This document shows positions 14,912-19,924 of a DNA stretch of 19,924 nt, one piece after another; position 1 is the stretch's first letter, and every line of letters starts with the position of its first letter. Made by a program: the position numbers and the translations under genes. The stretch is taken from NCBI GenBank assembly GCA_020024155.1, contig JAHHUE010000028.1, forward strand, positions 1-19,924, in the 5' to 3' direction. The notes beneath the pieces are model-generated. The model was not told the DNA's origin. It saw nothing but the letters and a program-made list of their open reading frames with translations, and ran no database searches. This DNA is from Oscillospiraceae bacterium. GTDB lineage: Bacteria > Bacillota > Clostridia > Oscillospirales > Ruminococcaceae.

Positions 14912-15121
14912 AATACAAATATAGAACATATTGATGTATATCAAGAAAAGTTTCATAAAAAAATTAGAAGTTTATTATAATAATTGTGTAGTTTTTGTTT
15001 TACTATAATAAAATGATTTTATTATAAAAGCGATGCATAAAAATAAGATTATATAATTATCCACGGAATTATAATTGATAATTAAGATATAGATAAATAT
15101 TTATAAGAGGTATTTAATATA
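14912..15121. other. AT-rich intergenic stretch with a 23-bp palindrome
   Basis: No gene is seen here. A near-perfect palindrome lies at 15004-15026 (11-bp arms around a single base), made only of A/T apart from the centre. It could be a protein site or a degenerate terminator. A weak TTGATA near 15076 might be the -35 of the following broken gene, but no good -10 goes with it. Confidence 0.35.
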
Positions 15122-15440
15122 ATGAAAAATAAAAAATGGCAAGCAAAATGATTGTTGCTGTGCCATTTATACTAGGTATAATGTCTTTTATTTCATTTGC
15201 GATTTATTTATATAGTGCAAATAACGCACCATATACATTTATAGATGTTATATATCTGGGTCCTTTTCTCTCTTTTATTGGTGTGATTATTTCAATCATC
15301 ACAAGAAAAAGTAAAAAATATATACAGTGCTATGGACGATTGGATTTATAATTTGTTTATTTGGATTTGTATTATGTGTTTTAATTATACTTCTGTTGGT
15401 GTTCATTGTGATATCTATGTTTAATGGTACATGGTTATAA
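15122..15440 (+). pseudogene. Frameshifted small membrane-protein gene
   Basis: Three consecutive segments in three frames together read as one small membrane protein of about 105 residues. Segment 1 starts at the ATG at 15122 (MKNKKWQAK) and stops at 15149. Segment 2 runs in the next frame (MIVAVPFILGIMSF onward, with two hydrophobic helices) to the SKK codons near 15311-15319. Segment 3 continues from about 15324 (TVLWTIGFIICLFGF onward, a long hydrophobic helix) and ends MFNGTWL with a stop at 15438-15440. Both joins need one extra base and both sit at A runs (15145-15148 and 15313-15318), the expected place for A-deletions. AAGAGG lies 11 nt before the first ATG. If only segment 2 is used, a 71-residue protein would be made (15136-15351). 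The family is not recognised. It may be a true pseudogene or a homopolymer sequencing error. Confidence 0.6.
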
Positions 15441-15483
15441 TGTTATGCAATAGAATTTGTATTGTGAATAAAAATCAAATAAA

Positions 15484-15513
15484 TTGTGTGTGTTTGAGAT
15501 ATAACACGCACAA
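15484..15513. repeat. Imperfect hairpin downstream of the broken gene
   Basis: An 11-bp stem (15484-15494 with 15503-15513) with one G-U pair and an 8-nt loop. It lacks a U run on the plus strand, so it is at best a weak terminator. Apart from this hairpin, 15441-15593 holds nothing I recognise. Confidence 0.4.
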
Positions 15514-15593
15514 ATAATAAATAGAATAAGTAAACATAATAAAATTGAATTATAAAATATAGTTGTGAAATTTAATTTATTTGATAGATATAC

Positions 15594-15631
15594 AAAAAAC
15601 GGAATGTGTCGAATTTCGATACATTCCGTTT
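15594..15631 (-). terminator. Intrinsic terminator of the potABCD operon
   Basis: A very long stem: 15597-15613 pairs with 15615-15631 over 17 bp with one G-U pair; in practice the loop would be 5 nt or so. On the minus strand a U run follows (A residues at 15594-15599). It lies about 70 bp after the potD stop. Confidence 0.85.
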
Positions 15632-15699
15632 AAATTTTTTACATTTTCCAAAGTACTTTTTTATCTGAAATCGGTACTAAGATTATTGTTTTTATTTAA

Positions 15700-16812
15700 T
15701 TAGTTAATTTTAACATTTTCCCACAATGTGTTGATGTAATCTAACATTTCTTGGTCAAGGTTACGATAAGCATATTTGTTGTAATTTTCAGAGAAATTTG
15801 CAATGTCTGGGTAAAGAATTTCCATAGCTTCTTCGCCCATAAATTCGATATATTCTTCGTCTTCATAAACAATGCTGTTTGGTGAAGCATAGTATGTGTG
15901 TTCTGCATTAGCAACAGCAGCATCTCTGCTGAGCATATAGTTAATAAAGATTTCAGCAAGTTCTTTATTTTGTGTGCAGGATGGTATGCACATTGCATCA
16001 ACATAGTAGTTTGTTTGTTCTGGATAGTAGAATTTCAAATCTACATTTTCAGCCTGACCATCAACCATTGTAAAGTAGTCACCTGCATAGTAAGAGCCGA
16101 TAGCAACTTCTCCAGATTCCATCATATTGTAGATTTCATCCATAACATAGCTTTTAACTAAAGGACGCTGTTTAACAAGTTCATTATAAGCTTTGTCCCA
16201 TTCAGATTTATCTGTTGTGTTAACATCTATACCAAGTTTGTACATTGCTGTACCGAAAGCGTCACGAGAGTTATTGTATTGAACAAGATTATTTGAATAT
16301 TTTTCGTTCCATAAGAGGTCCCATTTGCCAGTATCTTTTTCGTCAACAACATTAGCATCGTACATAACACCAACAATACCATAAGTATAAGGAACAGTAT
16401 ACTGGTTTTTTTCATCATAGTACAAGCCTTTGAATGAATCATCAATATATTTGTAGTTAGGAATATTGTTAAAGTCTAATGGTAAGAGCATATCTTCTTT
16501 TGACATACGAGCAATCATATAGTCAGAAGGAATGATAACATCATAACTTACAGCACCGCTAGATATTTTGCTGTACATATCTTCGTTAGAAGCATAAGTA
16601 CTGTAATTTACACGAACTTTTGTGCCATAATTTTTTTCATACCATTTTTCAAATTCTTTAATAGTATCAAAGCTGCCTTCGCTGCCATCTGAAATATATT
16701 CACCCCAGTTGTATACATTCAAGGTAAGTGAATTTTTACCACCACAACCTGAAAGACACAAACTTAGCATAAGAACTATTGCAATACAAATTGAAATAAT
16801 TTTTTTGTTCAT
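15700..16812 (-). CDS. potD: Spermidine/putrescine-binding lipoprotein PotD
   Basis: A 370-residue substrate-binding lipoprotein. A signal segment leads to lipobox LSGC with Cys23, then GGK. The mature protein starts with the polyamine-binder pattern LTLNVYNWGEYIS, followed by FEKWYEKNYGTKVRV and SSGAVSYDVIIPSDYMIARM. Asp, Glu and aromatic residues such as those in YYAGDYFTM line the usual polyamine pocket. It collects spermidine or putrescine outside the membrane for PotABC. The ATG has GGAGG 8-9 nt upstream. It is the last gene of the operon, 55 bp after potC, followed by the strong terminator at 15594. Length and order match typical clostridial PotD; the preference between spermidine and putrescine cannot be told. 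Confidence 0.95.
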   Translation of the reverse strand: MNKKIISICIAIVLMLSLCLSGCGGKNSLTLNVYNWGEYISDGSEGSFDTIKEFEKWYEKNYGTKVRVNYSTYASNEDMYSKISSGAVSYDVIIPSDYMIARMSKEDMLLPLDFNNIPNYKYIDDSFKGLYYDEKNQYTVPYTYGIVGVMYDANVVDEKDTGKWDLLWNEKYSNNLVQYNNSRDAFGTAMYKLGIDVNTTDKSEWDKAYNELVKQRPLVKSYVMDEIYNMMESGEVAIGSYYAGDYFTMVDGQAENVDLKFYYPEQTNYYVDAMCIPSCTQNKELAEIFINYMLSRDAAVANAEHTYYASPNSIVYEDEEYIEFMGEEAMEILYPDIANFSENYNKYAYRNLDQEMLDYINTLWENVKIN

Positions 16813-16867
16813 TTAAATTTCCTCCGAATAATAAAATATATACAGTAACAGGTCATATAATTTAAAA

Positions 16868-17695
16868 TTAAGTACCAGATTGCTGTTTCTTTCTCATTTC
16901 TTTTAATTTACGACTATCTTCTGTATCAATAACATTACTAATAAGGAGCAGTGTCATTGTTACAAAGAAAATGATTGTAGCAAGAGCATACATTTTTGGT
17001 GTAACAGTCTTTTTAGTCATACTATAAATACGGATAGGCAATGTGTCAAATCCATTACCAGATGTAAAGTAACTGATTACAAAGTCATCAAGTGAGAGTG
17101 TGAATGCCATAATAGCGCCGGTAATAATACCAGGAATCATTTCTGGTAACTCAACTTTGAAAAACGCACCAAAAGGTGTACATCCTAAGTCCATAGCGGC
17201 TTCATGCAAAGATTTATCCATTTGTTGGAGTTTAGGCAAAACTTGCAAAATTACATAAGGTAAGCAGAAAGTAACATGGGCAATAAGCATTGTCCAGAAA
17301 TTAAGGCTTGTAGAAGCACCAAAAATTCTGCCTACAAAAACAAACATAAGCATTAAAGAAATACCGGTGATGATATCAGGGTTTGTCATTGGTATATCTG
17401 TAACAGTGTTCATAACTCTTTTATACCAACGAGAGCGAAGTTTATTGATACCAACAGCAGCAGCTGTACCCATTATTGTAGAAATAGCAGTAGCAGATGC
17501 TGCAAGAAGTAAAGAGTTTTTTAAAGCATTGAGAGTATTTCTGTCATTTAAAAGTTCTTTATACCACTTTAATGAAAAACCTGCAAATACAGATAAGCTT
17601 TTTGAGTCATTAAATGAGAATATAAGCAAAACAATGATTGGTGCAAATAGAAATGCAAAAATCAATGTGCAATATATTTTTGAAGAAACTTTCAT
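16868..17695 (-). CDS. potC: Polyamine ABC transporter permease PotC
   Basis: A 275-residue permease with about six membrane segments. The EAA loop that docks to the ATPase reads AAMDLGCTPFGAFFKVELPE, followed by IPGIITGAIMAFTLSLDDFVISYFTSG, a hallmark of PotC-type subunits. It pairs with PotB to form the membrane channel for polyamines. The ATG lies 2 bp after the potB stop, with GGAGGTG overlapping the potB end, which indicates translational coupling. The C terminus is rich in lysine and arginine, as expected for the cytoplasmic tail. Confidence 0.95.
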   Translation of the reverse strand: MKVSSKIYCTLIFAFLFAPIIVLLIFSFNDSKSLSVFAGFSLKWYKELLNDRNTLNALKNSLLLAASATAISTIMGTAAAVGINKLRSRWYKRVMNTVTDIPMTNPDIITGISLMLMFVFVGRIFGASTSLNFWTMLIAHVTFCLPYVILQVLPKLQQMDKSLHEAAMDLGCTPFGAFFKVELPEMIPGIITGAIMAFTLSLDDFVISYFTSGNGFDTLPIRIYSMTKKTVTPKMYALATIIFFVTMTLLLISNVIDTEDSRKLKEMRKKQQSGT

Positions 17696-17697
17696 TT

Positions 17698-18582
17698 CTA
17701 TTCACCTCCATATACATACTTAGCAGTAACATATTTAACCAATGTCATACATACAAGCAAAATAAGCATAAGTACAAATGCAATAGCAGCAGCAAAATGT
17801 AAGTTATTAGCTACATACTGACCTTCAATAACATCACCTATAAGCAAGAATTTGCCGTTACCGAGTTTTTGGGAAATATAGAATGTGCTGATTGAAGGAA
17901 TAAGAACCATTGTTATGCCGGAAATTACACCAGGAAGACTTAAAGGGAAGATAACTCTGCGTAAGACAGAAAGAGTTCCACAACCAAGGTCTTTTGCAGC
18001 TTCTAAAAGTTTGGTATCCATTTTAGCCATAATTGAATAAATCGGTAAAACCATATACGGAAAATAATCATAAACCATACCGATTATTACAGCAGATTCT
18101 GTACCGATAATGCTAATTGGGTCAATGCCAAAAATTGCAAGAGCTTTATTTAAAAGGCCTGTATCTTGCAAAATTGTCATCCAAGCATAAGTTCTAATAA
18201 GAAAGTTCATCCACATTGGAATCATAATAAGAGTTATCATAGTTTTTTGTGTTTTATAATTTGCACGAGCTATGATATAAGCAATTGGATAGCCAAGAAT
18301 AAGACATATGACAGTTGAAATTACCGCCAATTTTAATGAGCGCATAAAAATCAGCAAATATGTATGAACTTCTGTCATTGTTCCATCAGGATTTTGTAAA
18401 TTGCTTGTTGCAGTGAAAAATCTTGTTATATTTTCAAATGTAAAAGCAAAGTTGTTATCAGTAAAAGCATAATATCCAACAAAAAGTAACGGAACAATAA
18501 TAAATAATGCTGACCAAATTGAATAAGGGATAAGAGCTTTTGTGTAGCTATTTGAATTTCTTTTTACAGGTTTGTTGTTCAT
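17698..18582 (-). CDS. potB: Polyamine ABC transporter permease PotB
   Basis: A 294-residue permease with about six membrane segments. The EAA loop AAKDLGCGTLSVLRRVIFPL is followed by SLPGVISGITMVLIPSISTFYISQKLG, a PotB/PotH-type sequence. MIPMWMNFLIRTYAW is another family marker. It forms the transmembrane pair with PotC. Its ATG overlaps the potA stop in an ATGA arrangement (18579-18582), with a strong AGGAGGTG site inside the end of potA, showing a tight operon. Confidence 0.95.
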   Translation of the reverse strand: MNNKPVKRNSNSYTKALIPYSIWSALFIIVPLLFVGYYAFTDNNFAFTFENITRFFTATSNLQNPDGTMTEVHTYLLIFMRSLKLAVISTVICLILGYPIAYIIARANYKTQKTMITLIMIPMWMNFLIRTYAWMTILQDTGLLNKALAIFGIDPISIIGTESAVIIGMVYDYFPYMVLPIYSIMAKMDTKLLEAAKDLGCGTLSVLRRVIFPLSLPGVISGITMVLIPSISTFYISQKLGNGKFLLIGDVIEGQYVANNLHFAAAIAFVLMLILLVCMTLVKYVTAKYVYGGE

Positions 18583-19697
18583 TCTTCTGTTTCACCTCCT
18601 GGCTTGGAGAGTTCATCAAGTTCATTTGAAAAAGAAGAATAGTCACCAAACATACCAGAGTATTTAGATTTTTTCATAATATGAATAGCATCTGGTTCAA
18701 GGTATATACCAATGTGTTCATTAATGTTAACAGAATCAGTTGTTTGAATCATCCATTTAAAGCCGTTAATATCAACGATTATTTCATTATGTACACCCAT
18801 AAATGTAACAGATGTAACAATACCCTCAAGCATGCCTTTAACAGGAGGAACAATGTCAACATCTTCAGGACGAATTACAACGTCAATAGGTTCGTTTTTA
18901 CTAAATCCGGTATCAAGACATTCAAAAATATGACCGGCAAAACGAACTTTAAAGTCATCAAGCATAACACCATCAATAATATTGCTTTCTCCGATAAAGT
19001 CAGCAACAAAAGCATTAACTGGTTCATTGTAAATATCAATAGGGGAGCCTATCTGCTGAATTTTACCTTCGCTCATAACAACGATAGTATCAGACATACT
19101 GAGTGCTTCTTCCTGGTCATGAGTAACAAAGATAAATGTAATACCTGTGCTTTTTTGGATTTTTTTAAGCTCTTGCTGCATATCTTTTCTAAGTTTAAGG
19201 TCAAGAGCACCGAGAGGTTCGTCAAGAAGAAGAACTTTTGGATGATTTATCAAAGCTCTGGCAATAGCAACACGCTGTTGCTGACCACCTGAAAGACTTG
19301 TTACACTACGGTTTGCAAAACCAGAAAGCATAACTAATGAAAGCATCTGTTCAACTTTCTCTTTAATTTCTGCTTTTGGCAATTTGCGTTCTCTTAAAGG
19401 AAATGCGATATTTTCAAAAACATTAAGATGTGGGAACAAAGCATATTTTTGAAAAACAGTGTTAATATTACGCTTATGTGGAGGAGTATCGTTGATTCTT
19501 TCGCCCATAAATATAACATCGCCTTTATCTGGATGTTCAAAGCCACCAATCATTCTTAAAGTTGTTGTTTTACCACAACCGGAAGGACCAAGCAATGTGA
19601 TAAATTCATTATCGTGAATATCAAGATTGATGCTATCAAGTATAGTTTCTCCATCAAAAGATTTTGAGATGTTTTTCAGTTCAATAATTTTTTTCAT
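18579..19697 (-). CDS. potA: Spermidine/putrescine ABC transporter ATPase PotA
   Basis: A 372-residue ATPase that powers polyamine import. Walker A is GPSGCGKTT (residues 37-45), the Q-loop is in VFQKYALFPH (Gln83), the signature is LSGGQQQ (135-141), Walker B is VLLLDEP (155-161) and the H-loop is VTHD (His193). The C-terminal part is a TOBE-type regulatory domain (IIDGVMLDDFKVRFAG and VVIRPEDVDIVPP). The start chosen is the ATG at 19697, with GGAGG 4 nt upstream, a short spacing but common in clostridia. The open frame continues to 19841 but crosses a terminator-like hairpin and contains atypical residues, so the longer form is rejected. It is first in the potABCD order. Confidence 0.95.
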   Translation of the reverse strand: MKKIIELKNISKSFDGETILDSINLDIHDNEFITLLGPSGCGKTTTLRMIGGFEHPDKGDVIFMGERINDTPPHKRNINTVFQKYALFPHLNVFENIAFPLRERKLPKAEIKEKVEQMLSLVMLSGFANRSVTSLSGGQQQRVAIARALINHPKVLLLDEPLGALDLKLRKDMQQELKKIQKSTGITFIFVTHDQEEALSMSDTIVVMSEGKIQQIGSPIDIYNEPVNAFVADFIGESNIIDGVMLDDFKVRFAGHIFECLDTGFSKNEPIDVVIRPEDVDIVPPVKGMLEGIVTSVTFMGVHNEIIVDINGFKWMIQTTDSVNINEHIGIYLEPDAIHIMKKSKYSGMFGDYSSFSNELDELSKPGGETEE

Positions 19698-19748
19698 TTT
19701 TCCTCCCCACATTCCATTAAATCTTAATTTTGTGTAGTATCTTATAAT

Positions 19749-19786
19749 ACAAAAAAGTGGTATACTGCACATACAGCATACCACTT
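19749..19786 (-). terminator. Terminator or leader attenuator upstream of potA
   Basis: A 13-bp stem with one mismatch (19755-19767 with 19774-19786) and a 6-nt loop, followed on the minus strand by six U residues. It works only in the minus direction. It lies about 55 bp before the potA start, so it either ends an upstream gene outside the window or sits in the potA leader as an attenuator. No convincing promoter is visible between it and potA. Confidence 0.72.
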
Positions 19787-19924
19787 GTAAATTACCATAT
19801 ATAACATATTTGTACTTTAATCCATAATTGATAATCGCCAAAAATGCAATTTCCCTTATACAAATGTGTTAAATCACAATGGGATCAGAGTCTATATAGC
19901 AAAGATTACTTTTACTACTCTTAT
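19787..19924. other. Window-end region without a supported gene
   Basis: I see no supported gene or known RNA family here. One minus-strand frame is open from the window edge to a stop at 19871-19869 (17 codons) and could be the tail of an upstream gene, but it is too short to judge. Confidence 0.4.

Noticed and set aside
18681..19292. Plus-strand 203-codon frame within potA
   Set aside because: Antisense to the ATPase domain; composition is asparagine-rich and no ribosome site or domain is visible.
19698..19841. N-terminal extension of potA by 48 codons
   Set aside because: The extension crosses a terminator-like hairpin and adds residues absent from the PotA family; the ATG at 19697 has a GGAGG site.
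19869..19922. Possible 17-codon tail of an upstream minus-strand gene at the window edge
   Set aside because: It is too short to distinguish from chance and has no recognisable sequence.

Overview
This 19.9 kb window comes from a low-GC Gram-positive bacterium, most likely an anaerobic member of the Clostridia. Supporting points are the AT-rich DNA, strong GGAGG-type ribosome sites, several TTG/GTG starts, lipobox lipoproteins, FMN and SAM-I riboswitches with intrinsic terminators, a DUF4358 lipoprotein, an MBOAT/DHHW cell-surface acylation pair and a potABCD operon. It looks like ordinary chromosome. I see no insertion sequence, phage gene, CRISPR array, tRNA or rRNA.

Left part (1-3713, minus strand): two lipoprotein genes, an FMN-binding-domain lipoprotein and a DUF4358 lipoprotein, followed across an intrinsic terminator by an MBOAT O-acyltransferase and its DHHW partner. 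The last two genes are 17 bp apart and probably O-acylate an extracellular polymer. A divergent region (3714-4086) with strong promoters in both directions separates the FMN-binding lipoprotein from a plus-strand Gx-transporter/Hpre_diP_synt_I membrane protein. That gene runs directly into groES-groEL, with no CIRCE operator visible.

Middle part (6549-10896): an unrecognised 156-residue protein; an MscS-type channel on the minus strand; an FMN riboswitch controlling the riboflavin ECF S-component ribU; and a SAM-I riboswitch controlling metK. Both riboswitches have clear sigma-A promoters and end in terminator hairpins, so each is predicted to shut off transcription when its ligand is abundant.

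Right part (10897-19924): an XRE-type regulator divergent from a sodium-dependent NSS transporter, with a repeated 10-bp operator-like sequence between them; a sugar-phosphate nucleotidyltransferase; a ferritin with all ferroxidase residues; a small membrane-protein gene that looks broken by two one-base deletions in poly-A runs; and the minus-strand spermidine/putrescine importer operon potA-potB-potC-potD. A strong hairpin followed by a U-run lies upstream of potA and may be a leader attenuator.

I did not find a clearly new multi-gene system. The items most worth checking are the FMN-binding lipoprotein/Gx-transporter divergent pair, the operator repeats by the XRE gene, the frameshifted membrane gene, the unrecognised 156-residue protein and the leader hairpin of potA.
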